DNA of 64,000 bases from Clostridia bacterium (GTDB lineage Bacteria; Bacillota; Clostridia; Christensenellales; Borkfalkiaceae), in contig JAFQEM010000009.1 in the NCBI GenBank assembly GCA_017399035.1, positions 1 to 64,000 of the forward strand, given 5' to 3'. Under the pieces are notes generated by a model that was given only the letters and a program-made list of their open reading frames with translations, was not told the DNA's origin and searched no databases. The first letter of the stretch is position 1, and each line of letters begins with the position of its first letter. Below are positions 1 to 8,078 of this stretch, one piece after another. The position numbers and the translations under genes are program-made.

Positions 1-305
1 ATCACCCTCTCAGGTCGGCTAACCATCGTCGACTTGGTGGTCCGTTACACCACCAACTATCTAATGGTACGCGAGCCCATCTATATCCGATAAAATCTTT
101 TACCCCTGTGGGATGCCCCACTGTGGTCTTATGCGGTATTAGCAGTCGTTTCCAACTGTTGTTCCCCAGATATAGGCAGGTTGCTCACGCGTTACTCACC
201 CGTCCGCCGCTAAGTTTGGGTGCAAGCACCCAAACTCCGCTCGACTTGCATGTATTAAGCACACCGCCAGCGTTCGTCCTGAGCCAGAATCAAACTCTTA
301 AGTTT
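1..305 (-). rRNA. rrs: 16S ribosomal RNA, 5' end (partial)
   Basis: The reverse complement carries the universal 16S start AGAGTTTGATTCTGGCTCAG (its first eight bases at 291-298), then GACGAACGCTGGCGG, the variable V1 hairpin, GGCGGACGGGTGAGTAACGC and, at the window edge, GACCTGAGAGGGTGAT. That corresponds roughly to E. coli positions 1-290. The 5' end is set at about 305 by counting back to E. coli position 1. The gene runs off the left edge, so the rest of the rRNA operon is outside the window. The V1-V2 region is of clostridial type by eye; a database search would give the lineage. Confidence 0.97.
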
Positions 306-492
306 AATTATTTAAAGCCGAACTATTAAGTTCAACTGCTCTAACGATTTTCGCTTGTTTAGCGTTTATTGTGTTGTGTCATATAATGACTGTTTTCAAG
401 TACATATTTCATACTCAAAAGATTTTGACAGAAACTTGCAAAATAACTATTATTTCGTCTTATTTCCTTCTATTCAATTTTTAAGCTACTCC

Positions 493-510
493 CGTCAACA
501 GCGGTTGACG
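493..510 (-). other. Hairpin in the 16S leader
   Basis: CGTCAAC and GTTGACG form a perfect 7-bp stem around a 4-base loop. It lies just downstream of the expected start of transcript from promoter P2, inside the rRNA leader. A weak boxA-like sequence (CTTGAAAAC on the minus strand, about 393-402) follows in the same leader. A role in rRNA antitermination or processing is inferred only. Confidence 0.4.
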
Positions 511-539
511 TTTGCCGTCCTTTGTGCGACAGCCTACAT

Positions 540-568
540 ATAATAACATAAGTAAATCTTTAAGTCAA
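540..568 (-). promoter_or_regulatory. rRNA promoter P2
   Basis: Minus-strand -35 TTGACT (563-568) and -10 TATTAT (540-545) are separated by exactly 17 bp and point at the 16S gene about 230 bp downstream. Tandem sigma-A promoters of this kind are usual for Bacillota rRNA operons. Confidence 0.8.
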
Positions 569-751
569 GCATTTTTTCAAGGTTTTTAAAGATTTTTTTA
601 ATTTTTTTCAAATCTTTTTTTGAGCACAAAATATTGTGTAATTTCGGACTTGCCGACACTATATTCTGAAAACCTTTACTTTGTAAATCGCTTGAAAATT
701 TCTAACGATTTAACTTATGTATTTTTGCCCTCTCGTTTGAGAGCATTACCG

Positions 752-780
752 ATTATATAGTAAAATGAGATATTTGTCAA
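752..780 (-). promoter_or_regulatory. rRNA promoter P1
   Basis: Minus-strand -35 TTGACA (775-780) and -10 TATAAT (752-757) match consensus at every position and are spaced by 17 bp. It sits 207 bp upstream of P2. AT-rich sequence with A/T runs lies directly upstream (781-850), which could act as an UP element. Confidence 0.85.
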
Positions 781-850
781 ACGTTTTTTCATACTTTTTT
801 AAAAATTTTTTAAAAAGTTTAAAATAAGTTTTTTTGCGCTAAATTTGGCT

Positions 851-1157
851 ATTTTTAATCAAAAAAGGCTGTTTTTTAACCGAATACAACATATTGTGCA
901 AACATAAAAATATCAACCACAATAAAACGCACAACTTGTGTTATGAAAGTATAAACACCACAACGCAGATTGTTTTCAAATAGAAAAATAGCAAGAAAAC
1001 AAATTTTGTTTCGTCTTGTGATAATTTAGAAAATTTTGTTACAAGATAAGATTTTATTTAAAAGTAACGTTGCACGACGGTAGTTATACTGACCCAAAAG
1101 CAAGTTTTATTTTTAGATTTAAAAAAATGAAAATTTAGTTTGTTAGCCGATTGTTTA
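851..1157. other. AT-rich intergenic stretch, no gene seen
   Basis: This stretch between the rRNA promoters and the alternating tract contains no open frame with a ribosome-binding site and no recognisable RNA. It is strongly AT-rich. I see nothing else in it. Confidence 0.6.
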
Positions 1158-1203
1158 CATTATATATATAATACGCGCGTATGTGCGCGCGTGCGCGCGC
1201 GTA
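1158..1203. repeat. Alternating purine-pyrimidine tract (TA then CG/TG)
   Basis: A TATATATATA run (1161-1170) is followed by 33 bases of unbroken purine-pyrimidine alternation (1171-1203), mostly CG with some TG and TA steps. Such sequence is prone to left-handed Z-DNA under negative supercoiling. It lies between the divergent strong rRNA promoters and the toxin-antitoxin cassette. Confidence 0.75.
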
Positions 1204-1208
1204 GAGAA

Positions 1209-1274
1209 AAAAAGATAACGCCGTTGGGCAAAAGCCCAACGGCGTTAAAAGTTTTTTAGTTTGTTTTGTTGTTA
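1209..1274 (-). terminator. Terminator, left copy of the direct repeat flanking the HigBA cassette
   Basis: The stem AACGCCGTTGGGC / GCCCAACGGCGTT with an AAAA loop is a strong intrinsic terminator for the minus-strand antitoxin gene. The whole 66-bp segment recurs at 2066-2132 with a single T insertion. The left copy still contains the TAA that serves as stop codon in the right copy, so it looks like a duplicate of the end of the surface-protein gene. Confidence 0.85.
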
Positions 1275-1284
1275 AAGCAAAAAA

Positions 1285-1605
1285 TCACCCATTACAACTT
1301 GCAACTATGCCTGACGTGTAAAAAAACGAGGGGTCGCATTGAGTCAACGCTAATAATCGACACGCTGCGCCATCTGGATGATTACGCCCAGCCTCCCACG
1401 CCTCAACTGTTTTTACAGAAACGCCCAAGCATTGAGCAAAGACAGATTGAGTTAACCCTAATTGCATTCTAATATTTTTTATTTCTTTAGCAGTAAAGGT
1501 ATTGAGAGGGGTAATACTCAACTTTTTTGTTTTAGCAGGCAAAACGCCTTTTTCATAAGATATTGCTTGATTTAAGCCAATTTTAATTTCATCAAATATA
1601 CTCAT
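1285..1605 (-). CDS. higA: HigA-type antitoxin, XRE helix-turn-helix
   Basis: This 106-aa protein contains an XRE/HTH_3 domain in its second half: an IRMQLGLTQSVFAQCLGV helix-turn-helix around residues 46-63, then VSVKTVEAWEAG. That layout is typical of HigA/NadS antitoxins of reverse-order toxin-antitoxin operons. Its ATG overlaps the toxin stop codon by one base (TAATG), and its Shine-Dalgarno GGAGGTG lies inside the toxin's last codons, so translation is probably coupled. It should neutralise the RelE/HigB-like toxin and repress the operon through the palindrome in the promoter. Family assignment is from sequence pattern; cognate function is inferred from the gene pair. Confidence 0.85.
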   Translation of the reverse strand: MSIFDEIKIGLNQAISYEKGVLPAKTKKLSITPLNTFTAKEIKNIRMQLGLTQSVFAQCLGVSVKTVEAWEAGRNHPDGAACRLLALTQCDPSFFYTSGIVASCNG

Positions 1606-1961
1606 TATACACCTCCATTTTTATTTTGCTCTAACTGCTCTTCTAAAATCTTAATAAGTTGTTTTAACTCATTGCACTCTGCATCACTTAAATTATCTTT
1701 TTCATTTTTAGTATATGCAGTTATTAAAAAGATTTTCTCATGCACTTCAAAATCTATATAAATAACACGCACGCCACCGCTTTTTCCGCGCTTTTCAAAA
1801 GAAAAACGCATTTTTCTTATTCCACCTGTTCCTCTCATTACTGCGCCGACTTTAGGGTCTGCCAAAAGCGCGGTTTGTAATCTAACCAAATCAGCCTCGG
1901 TTAACCCCAACCTTTCCCATTTGGAACGAAATATCGGCAACTCAACAAATAGTCTTTTCAT
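1605..1961 (-). CDS. higB: RelE/HigB-family toxin
   Basis: This is a RelE/ParE-superfamily toxin, likely a ribosome-dependent mRNA endonuclease, of the group annotated as HigB/NadT. The KMRFSFEKRGKSGGVRVIYI segment and FLITAYTKNEKDNLS tail are the usual core and C-terminal signature of this subgroup. An ATG 15 bases upstream (1976) keeps the frame, but the promoter -10 places transcription start near 1974. I therefore choose the internal ATG at 1961, which has an AGAGG ribosome site 5 bases upstream, giving 118 aa. The toxin gene comes first and antitoxin second, the order expected for HigBA. The pair is bracketed by duplicated terminators. Confidence 0.85.
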   Translation of the reverse strand: MKRLFVELPIFRSKWERLGLTEADLVRLQTALLADPKVGAVMRGTGGIRKMRFSFEKRGKSGGVRVIYIDFEVHEKIFLITAYTKNEKDNLSDAECNELKQLIKILEEQLEQNKNGGV

Positions 1962-1980
1962 ATGTACCTCTTGCATTGTT

Positions 1981-2010
1981 ATTATACCCTATTTAATAGG
2001 GTATTGTCAA
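1981..2010 (-). promoter_or_regulatory. HigBA promoter with operator palindrome
   Basis: Minus-strand -35 TTGACA (2005-2010) and -10 TATAAT (1981-1986) are 18 bp apart. The spacer is filled by a perfect palindrome, TACCCTATT-T-AATAGGGTA (1985-2003). An operator between -35 and -10 would block polymerase when HigA binds, giving autorepression. The promoter elements are seen; the HigA binding is inferred. Confidence 0.8.
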
Positions 2011-2065
2011 GGTTTTAGGAAAAATATTTGCTGCTTTTAAATATTAAATATAAAATAAAACACGC

Positions 2066-2132
2066 AAAAAGATAACGCCGTTGGGCAAAAGCCCAACGGC
2101 GTTAAAAGTTTTTTTAGTTTGTTTTGTTGTTA
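2066..2132 (-). terminator. Terminator of the surface-protein gene, right copy of the direct repeat
   Basis: Same 13-bp GC-rich stem and AAAA loop as at 1209-1274, differing by one extra T. The copy ends exactly at the TAA stop codon (2130-2132) of the large surface-protein gene, so this is probably the ancestral copy. Confidence 0.85.
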
Positions 2133-5100
2133 TGCTACAGCACTTGAAATAAAATCAATATTACCAACATATAATTCATATACATTTTTGCTAGGTCTAG
2201 AAACAAAGTTTAGCCATCTACTTTCATTAGTAAAACAAGCATAGAACTGATCCATTGTCAACGTAACTTCAATCCAAGTTTTAGTTGTTATGTTTGCAAC
2301 ATCTATACCAAGAACACTAAATGTGTCAGTATCCCAAACCATACCAGAAGTTGTTTTATAAACCATATATCTAAACTTAACACTCGTCCAACCATTCTTT
2401 TCTGCGAGAACTTTATACTCTTCTACACTATAATTCATTTTGATAAAAGTTTCACACGCACTAGCGGTCGTAACTCGTATAGCATCTCCTTGATAATTGA
2501 TGCCATTTTGAACATCCGTTGGTAAACTTCCATTAGAAACGTATTCGCCCATATAGTTATAACATTTTGCAGAATACACTTTTGCTCCAAAAACTCTTTC
2601 TGCATTATCTTGCGTAGCAGTAAGACCATATTCGCCGAATTCAGTACTTCCGTTATCTACTGTTACAAACTCAAACGAACTAAAATACATATCCATTTGA
2701 ACTGTTGAACCTGTAGTATAACTAGTCTTCAATAAAGCAGCTTTTGTTCCATCTCCACTACTAAACGCATCTACAAATTGATTTATTGGTATAATATGCT
2801 CTGTCCACGAGAGTGTTGGAATCGCTAATCTCTGTGCCCCATAATAAGAACCCATAATGCTTGCATCCCCCAAGTTATCTTTTAAGCTAAAAGTATAATC
2901 TTGTTTTGGTGCAACCATAAAATAAAATCTAACCGCATTAAAATACCCTGCTTTACACATAGAAGAAATCTGATTTGCTGTATAATTAAAATTCAAACTA
3001 TATGTAACATTATGTTCTACCGCCGCAATTTTGAACGCACTACCAGTAAATTCCACATTATTTGTAATGTCAAACGTCGTTGAAACTCCATCTACATCAT
3101 AAGTACAAGTAGTTGGCAATTCTGATTCCACGGTTACCACATATTCTTTAGAAGTATTATCTGTAATATTTGCCGTATTTTCATCACTTACCTCAAAATC
3201 AATCTTCTTCGACATAGAAATTCCTATCATTTCCTCTGCAATATTTACAAAATCTATCGCCCCAATCAATAACGTATAACCGTTGTGAGCATAGCCATTT
3301 GCGTGCAAAACAAGTGTTTTTTCACTAGGAATAGAGTGAAAACCTCTAGCATTACCACCCTCATTAGTATGTTCCTCACAACCGCCATATGTACCGCAAT
3401 CTTGACCAAACGCAGCCACAAAGTCATTAACCGAAACAAAAGCAGTTGTCCAACTTCCTGTAGTGTTTCCAGCAGAATGAATCAATTCACCAGCATATCT
3501 ATTCACACTATTAGAACCGTGCGCAGCCATAAAGTAGGTAACCTTTACAGCATTAAAACCATATTCCTCTGTTTGAGACATTGACAAATATTGATTGCCG
3601 GTGTAATTCATTTTAATAGTTGTTGCACCAGCTGTCTTACCTGTAACGTGAATAATATTGTCCTTAAAATCTATATCGTTTATAATATCTTTTGTTTCGC
3701 TTCCATATCTGTAAGTGGTCGGCAAGTTTTCAGCCGTTTTATATACATATGTTTGCCCATCAATATTACTCGTAAATCTTGAAGTAATTTCTTCCGAAAC
3801 AACAAACTTATAATCATAATTCATAAAGAAATCAGTCTCAAAATTCCACTCAACAAATTCAATTCCGCCAAAATAAAAATCAAAACTATCGCCATTGTTA
3901 ATATACGTTCTAAATACAGACAACTCTCCAGTGCTTGCATAAGTTGTAATAAGGTCTTCAATACTTATAACACTTGTTATCCAACGTCCGTCGGGTATAT
4001 CCGTCAAACCGCTTTCAACTTGACCATAACCAACAGCCGCAAACATATTACTACCGAAATTATTCATTGCGTCTGCACCGATAGTCATATAGGTAAACTT
4101 AACCGCTAGTTCTTTTTCAACATCTTGAAGAGTATAGGCTTCCTTATATGCGGCAAGTTGTTCCGCAGTATAATTTATGTTAAGTTTTACATATCCATTA
4201 TTACTTGAAACGTGTAGTTTAATTACATCACCATCTTCTTCTTTTCCAAAGCCAACAAAGTTAATCGCCTCTTCCGCATCTTCAAACGCAATAGTTTCGC
4301 CCTCATAACGCTTTCCGCTAGAAGTATAATAAAGAGCAGAACCTGCACGCGCCGTCATATCAAAAAGCTTATCACTTAACTTTTGCGTATTTACAACAAT
4401 ATCCGTATTTTCAAAAATTTTTCCTTCTAAAGCCGCATTATTTATAATAGTAACTTTATTTTCACTTGCAACAAATTCACCGCCGAAACCTGCGCCGATT
4501 TGGGTAAAATCGTGGTCAACGGTTACGTCTTTATTGAGTTTGAATTGAACGGGTTTAGTTTGGGTTGTTTCTTCATCAATTTTTTCTTCATAAGTGCAAG
4601 TTTCTAAAGAATCGTTTACAGCAGTTGAAAGAGCGTAAATATCGTTATCGTCGTTAATTTGAACAGGTTGACTTGCCGTACCGAACGCAGTTAAATCTTC
4701 TGACTTTCTCAAATATTCTAACTCTTCTTCTAAACCTTGTTCGCTGTTAAGATAAACCTTACTTGCCGTGCCTAAAACACTTCTTGAAATAGTTTGGTCA
4801 AAACTTGCATAAGTGTAAGTTTCGTTTTCAACGTAATAAGCGATTGCAACGTATTCTATATCAAGGTCGTTCACTTTAACAACGGCTGCGTTTGCCCAGT
4901 AGAAACCGTCTTTTTCATAAATTTTGCCTTCGTCTACGATAATACCGCCGTTGTCATAACCAACGTAACGACTGATAGACTTGATATAATCGTCTTTACC
5001 ATATGCAGGGGTTTCGCTTTCGTCAGCCGTTCTTGCGTCAAAAAGTTCTTTAACGGTTATTATAAAGCCGAGTTTAACGTTGCCATTAGTATCATTAGTC

Positions 5101-5339
5101 TTAATTTCGTCAACCTTGTCTGCACTCATTTTAACCATAAAACGAATACCAGAGTCGTCTTGTTCGTTTTCAACACCGACACGGATTGATGCGCCACTAA
5201 CCATTTCAAAAACGCCCGTGGGTGTTTCAACTGCGTCGTCTGCCCTAACCGTTGCCGTGCTTGCAAAAACAAGCGTTGAGAGTGCAAAAACAAAAGATAA
5301 AATTATAAGCAAAATATTCTTTTTGTTCAAAATTTTCAT
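2130..5339 (-). CDS. Large secreted protein with four repeats of an unrecognised domain
   Basis: The 1069-aa product has an N-terminal signal peptide (lysines, then a hydrophobic stretch to about residue 30, cleavage near VRA-DD). Residues about 45-240 resemble the GASIR...GIRF module seen in clostridial surface proteins. From about residue 290 to the end there are four related segments. Each runs from an LPTTxx or similar start, through an FxGxAxK strand, a KMNYTxxQY-like motif, an AVKFxYMV-like strand and a W-x-x-x-I/V-x-I-x-x-F helix, to a closing YxLYFGxIxFV strand. The same unit occurs in the 691-aa lipoprotein at 40108. There is no LPXTG sorting signal or catalytic motif that I can see. 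A carbohydrate-binding beta-sandwich is the best guess; function is unknown. It overlaps the 46-codon gene upstream by ATGA. Confidence 0.8.
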   Translation of the reverse strand: MKILNKKNILLIILSFVFALSTLVFASTATVRADDAVETPTGVFEMVSGASIRVGVENEQDDSGIRFMVKMSADKVDEIKTNDTNGNVKLGFIITVKELFDARTADESETPAYGKDDYIKSISRYVGYDNGGIIVDEGKIYEKDGFYWANAAVVKVNDLDIEYVAIAYYVENETYTYASFDQTISRSVLGTASKVYLNSEQGLEEELEYLRKSEDLTAFGTASQPVQINDDNDIYALSTAVNDSLETCTYEEKIDEETTQTKPVQFKLNKDVTVDHDFTQIGAGFGGEFVASENKVTIINNAALEGKIFENTDIVVNTQKLSDKLFDMTARAGSALYYTSSGKRYEGETIAFEDAEEAINFVGFGKEEDGDVIKLHVSSNNGYVKLNINYTAEQLAAYKEAYTLQDVEKELAVKFTYMTIGADAMNNFGSNMFAAVGYGQVESGLTDIPDGRWITSVISIEDLITTYASTGELSVFRTYINNGDSFDFYFGGIEFVEWNFETDFFMNYDYKFVVSEEITSRFTSNIDGQTYVYKTAENLPTTYRYGSETKDIINDIDFKDNIIHVTGKTAGATTIKMNYTGNQYLSMSQTEEYGFNAVKVTYFMAAHGSNSVNRYAGELIHSAGNTTGSWTTAFVSVNDFVAAFGQDCGTYGGCEEHTNEGGNARGFHSIPSEKTLVLHANGYAHNGYTLLIGAIDFVNIAEEMIGISMSKKIDFEVSDENTANITDNTSKEYVVTVESELPTTCTYDVDGVSTTFDITNNVEFTGSAFKIAAVEHNVTYSLNFNYTANQISSMCKAGYFNAVRFYFMVAPKQDYTFSLKDNLGDASIMGSYYGAQRLAIPTLSWTEHIIPINQFVDAFSSGDGTKAALLKTSYTTGSTVQMDMYFSSFEFVTVDNGSTEFGEYGLTATQDNAERVFGAKVYSAKCYNYMGEYVSNGSLPTDVQNGINYQGDAIRVTTASACETFIKMNYSVEEYKVLAEKNGWTSVKFRYMVYKTTSGMVWDTDTFSVLGIDVANITTKTWIEVTLTMDQFYACFTNESRWLNFVSRPSKNVYELYVGNIDFISSAVA

Positions 5340-5476
5340 AACGTTTGCCCTCCTATATAATTGTTCCAGTCCTCATCTTCACCTATGTTGTCGTAATTAG
5401 AGCCGAACAACACGTCTAGTTGGATGAGTTCTTCGTTTACCGCGTCTGGCGCGGTGTATGCCTTTTTAGTTGCCAT
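5336..5476 (-). CDS. 46-aa peptide upstream of, and overlapping, the surface-protein gene
   Basis: This short frame starts with ATG at 5476, preceded by a near-perfect AGGAGG ribosome site. It encodes a 46-aa acidic peptide beginning MATKKAYTAPDAVNEEL and containing DNIGEDEDWNNY. Its TGA overlaps the ATG of the 1069-aa protein (ATGA), and that gene's AGGAGG lies inside its final codons, so the two are translationally coupled. It has no signal peptide or membrane segment. It resembles no family I know. The strong ribosome site, the promoter directly upstream and the overlap argue that it is a real gene and not a chance frame. Confidence 0.7.
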   Translation of the reverse strand: MATKKAYTAPDAVNEELIQLDVLFGSNYDNIGEDEDWNNYIGGQTL

Positions 5477-5554
5477 ACTTTCCTCCTAAAAAAATTTTCC
5501 CTTATATCGCACGCGCGAACAGTCCGCACGCATTATATATTAAAGGTTTAGTAT

Positions 5555-5634
5555 ATTCTACCACGAAAAACCATACAATACAATACAAAAAAACATTAAA
5601 AATGGCTCAAATTCAATATATATAACATTTTTTA
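5555..5634 (-). promoter_or_regulatory. Promoter with upstream activator box, shared with the glycan operon
   Basis: Minus-strand -10 TAGAAT (5555-5560) and -35 TTGTAT (5578-5583) are 17 bp apart. A 27-bp box at 5608-5634, centred roughly 73 bp upstream of the start, matches 26 of 27 bases with the box at 54161-54187. The full 80 bp align without gaps to 54108-54187 with 59 identities by my count. The weak -35 and conserved upstream box suggest activation by an AraC-type regulator. Confidence 0.75.
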
Positions 5635-5656
5635 TTTTTTTGAATAAATTTAAACT

Positions 5657-5691
5657 AAAAAAAAACCTGCGCTTTTTTGTCAAAGCGCAGG
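5657..5691 (-). terminator. Terminator of the glf operon
   Basis: Stem CCTGCGCTTT / AAAGCGCAGG followed on the minus strand by nine T residues. It lies 21 bp after the glf stop codon. Confidence 0.9.
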
Positions 5692-5711
5692 CTGTTAAAC
5701 TTTATTAAATT

Positions 5712-6890
5712 TTAATTGTTTGCTATGTCGTTTATATCAACGGTGTCGCCAGTAATTTCCGTATACAAGTCCATTGCGTAACGCACGGCGTCATCCATAT
5801 CTATATATTTATACTTTGCAAGTCTGCCAAGCAAATAAAGATTTTTATAAGTTTTTGCCTCTTGCTCATATTTTGCGTAATGCTGGCGGTTCTTCTCTAT
5901 CGGGATAGGGTAATAGGGGATATTTTTGCCTTTTTTGAACTTTTGGGGATACTCTTTTACTATTACCGTTGCATTTTCTTGCGGTTCGCAAGCAAACTTT
6001 GTAAACTCTGATATCCTTGTAAACTTATGCGACGTGGTATAATTTATAACCGCAGATTCTTGATAAGAGGGGGTTTTTAGCGTTTTGAACTTGAACTTTA
6101 AACTGCGATAAGGTAACACGCCGTATTTATAACCAAACAGTTCGTCTACACAGCCTGTGTATATAACCATTCCGTCAAGCGGTTTGCCGTCAAGATAAAT
6201 TACGCCGTCTGCAAAAGTTAAACGTTTCATTGCGTCGGTTCTTAACTTCAACTGTATTCTTGGGTGGCGCAAAATGTTAGATATCATTTCTGCAAAGCCG
6301 TTTTTTGGCATATATTGAAATTCGTCGGTAAAATATCTGTCTTCTTCTGAAACGTAAACGGGAACACGGTTCATAACCGCCTCGCCCAACTGTTCGGGCT
6401 TAAAGCCCCATTGTTTCATTGTATATATGTAGAATATGTTTTTATAAACAAAGTCGGCAAATTCTCTTATTTCTGCGCTTTCGTGCTTTTTAAGTTGCAA
6501 AATAGGCACTTTTTTGTCAAGACCTATCTCTTTAACAAGCACGTCTTTTATCCTTTCTGCTTTCGCTTTAGGATAAAGTTCAAACAACGACGTTAAGTTG
6601 AACGGCACGGGAACTACTTTATCTTTTCTTACCTTTGCTTTAACCCTATGTTCATACTTATTCCACTCGGTAAATTTAGACAAAAAGTCAAAAATCTCTT
6701 TGTCGTGCGTATGAAAAATGTGCGGACCGTACGGTTGTATTCTTATTCCATTTTTGTCAATGCAATCGTAAGCGTTGCCACCTATCGTGTCGCGCTTATC
6801 TACAACTATAACGTCTTTTCCACTTTCCGCAAGAAGTCTTGCAATCGTTGCGCCTGAAAATCCTGCGCCTACTACTATAATCTTTTCCAT
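5712..6890 (-). CDS. glf: UDP-galactopyranose mutase
   Basis: This 392-aa FAD enzyme interconverts UDP-galactopyranose and UDP-galactofuranose in the cytoplasm, supplying galactofuranose for cell-surface glycans. The N-terminal dinucleotide-binding motif GAGFSG (8-13) and the family signature GPHIFHTH (55-62) are present, as are the MKQWGFKPEQ and NRVPVYVSEEDRYF segments of the substrate domain. Length matches the bacterial family (about 370-400 aa). It is the last gene of an operon with an aminotransferase and an Lrp-type regulator (15-bp gap upstream). No glycosyltransferases are adjacent, so the polymer that receives galactofuranose is unknown. Confidence 0.95.
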   Translation of the reverse strand: MEKIIVVGAGFSGATIARLLAESGKDVIVVDKRDTIGGNAYDCIDKNGIRIQPYGPHIFHTHDKEIFDFLSKFTEWNKYEHRVKAKVRKDKVVPVPFNLTSLFELYPKAKAERIKDVLVKEIGLDKKVPILQLKKHESAEIREFADFVYKNIFYIYTMKQWGFKPEQLGEAVMNRVPVYVSEEDRYFTDEFQYMPKNGFAEMISNILRHPRIQLKLRTDAMKRLTFADGVIYLDGKPLDGMVIYTGCVDELFGYKYGVLPYRSLKFKFKTLKTPSYQESAVINYTTSHKFTRISEFTKFACEPQENATVIVKEYPQKFKKGKNIPYYPIPIEKNRQHYAKYEQEAKTYKNLYLLGRLAKYKYIDMDDAVRYAMDLYTEITGDTVDINDIANN

Positions 6891-6905
6891 AATTCCCTTA
6901 TTTTC

Positions 6906-8078
6906 TTAATTTTGTTTAAGTTCTCTAACAAACTCTGCTATTCTGTCCGTTGCCTCTATCAAATTCTTCATTGAATAGGCGTAAGAACACCTTATATAAT
7001 ATTTACCAAATTCGCCAAACGCACTGCCTGGGACTACCGCTACTTTTTTGCGCTCTAAAAGTTTGGTTGCAAATTCTTCGCCCGTCATACCTAAACTTTC
7101 CACCGACGGAAATATGTAAAACGAACCTTTTGGCTCAAAACATTCTAGCCCCATTTTGGTAAAAGTTTTATACATAAACAGCCTGCGCCTATCGTATTCT
7201 AAACACATCTCTTTAACTGCGCTATAACCGTCAACGTATCCTTGCTTAAGCCCTTCTAACGCTGCGTATTGCGAAAATATCGGCGCGCAAATGGTCGTGT
7301 ACTGGTGAATTTTTAGCATTGCGCTCAAAACTTCTTGCTCGGCACACACGAAACCTATTCGCCAACCCGTCATTGCAAACGCTTTTGAAAAACCGCTTAT
7401 CAATATCACACGACCTTTCATTTGGCTAAACGACGCTATTGAACAATGCTTTCCACCATAGGTGAGTTCTGCATAAATTTCGTCGGATATAACAAGTAAA
7501 TCGTGTTTTAATATCACGGGGATAATTTTTTCTATATATTCCCTTTCCATAATTCCACCCGTTGGGTTGTTAGGATAGGGAAAAACTATCGCTTTGGTTT
7601 TGGGCGTTATAACGCTCTCTAACGACTCGGGCGTAAGTTTAAAACCGTTTTTGCCCGAACACGGCACAGGTACGGGCACGCCACCTGCAAGTTCCACGCA
7701 AGGCTTATACGAAACGTAACTGGGGTCGGGTATCAAAACTTCGTCCCCCTCGTCAACCACTGCTCGGAACGCAAGGTCTATAGCCTCGCTTGCGCCAACC
7801 GTTATTATCGTTTGGTCGGCAGAAAAATCTACCGAATAAGTTTTTAGATATTTAGAAATTTCTTCCCTTAAAGGTATCATACCTTTATTTGAAGTGTATT
7901 GCGTGTAACCTTTCTTTATTGCCTTTATGCCTGCCTCTCGGATATCCCACGGGGTTATAAAGTCTGGTTCGCCCACGCCTAACGATATTACGTCTTTACT
8001 CTCTGCTACTATGTCGAAAAATTTTCTTATGCCCGAAGGCTTTATGTTTTTTGCTTTTTTGCTAACGAAATCTCTCAT
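6906..8078 (-). CDS. PLP-dependent class I/II aminotransferase (aspartate/aromatic type)
   Basis: This 390-aa fold-type I aminotransferase carries the lysine that binds pyridoxal phosphate in ISGFSKAFAMTGWRIGF (near residue 230). Other family marks are GVGEPDFITP, YPNNPTGG and the C-terminal RCSYAYS arginine region. Such enzymes transaminate aspartate, aromatic or branched-chain amino acids with 2-oxoglutarate; the exact substrate cannot be read from sequence. Its start overlaps the stop of the Lrp-type gene by four bases (ATGA), a pairing common in Bacillota where the regulator senses an amino acid handled by the enzyme. Confidence 0.9.
   Translation of the reverse strand: MRDFVSKKAKNIKPSGIRKFFDIVAESKDVISLGVGEPDFITPWDIREAGIKAIKKGYTQYTSNKGMIPLREEISKYLKTYSVDFSADQTIITVGASEAIDLAFRAVVDEGDEVLIPDPSYVSYKPCVELAGGVPVPVPCSGKNGFKLTPESLESVITPKTKAIVFPYPNNPTGGIMEREYIEKIIPVILKHDLLVISDEIYAELTYGGKHCSIASFSQMKGRVILISGFSKAFAMTGWRIGFVCAEQEVLSAMLKIHQYTTICAPIFSQYAALEGLKQGYVDGYSAVKEMCLEYDRRRLFMYKTFTKMGLECFEPKGSFYIFPSVESLGMTGEEFATKLLERKKVAVVPGSAFGEFGKYYIRCSYAYSMKNLIEATDRIAEFVRELKQN

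Noticed and set aside
108..329. 73-codon frame in the rRNA
   Set aside because: It lies antisense to the 16S gene.
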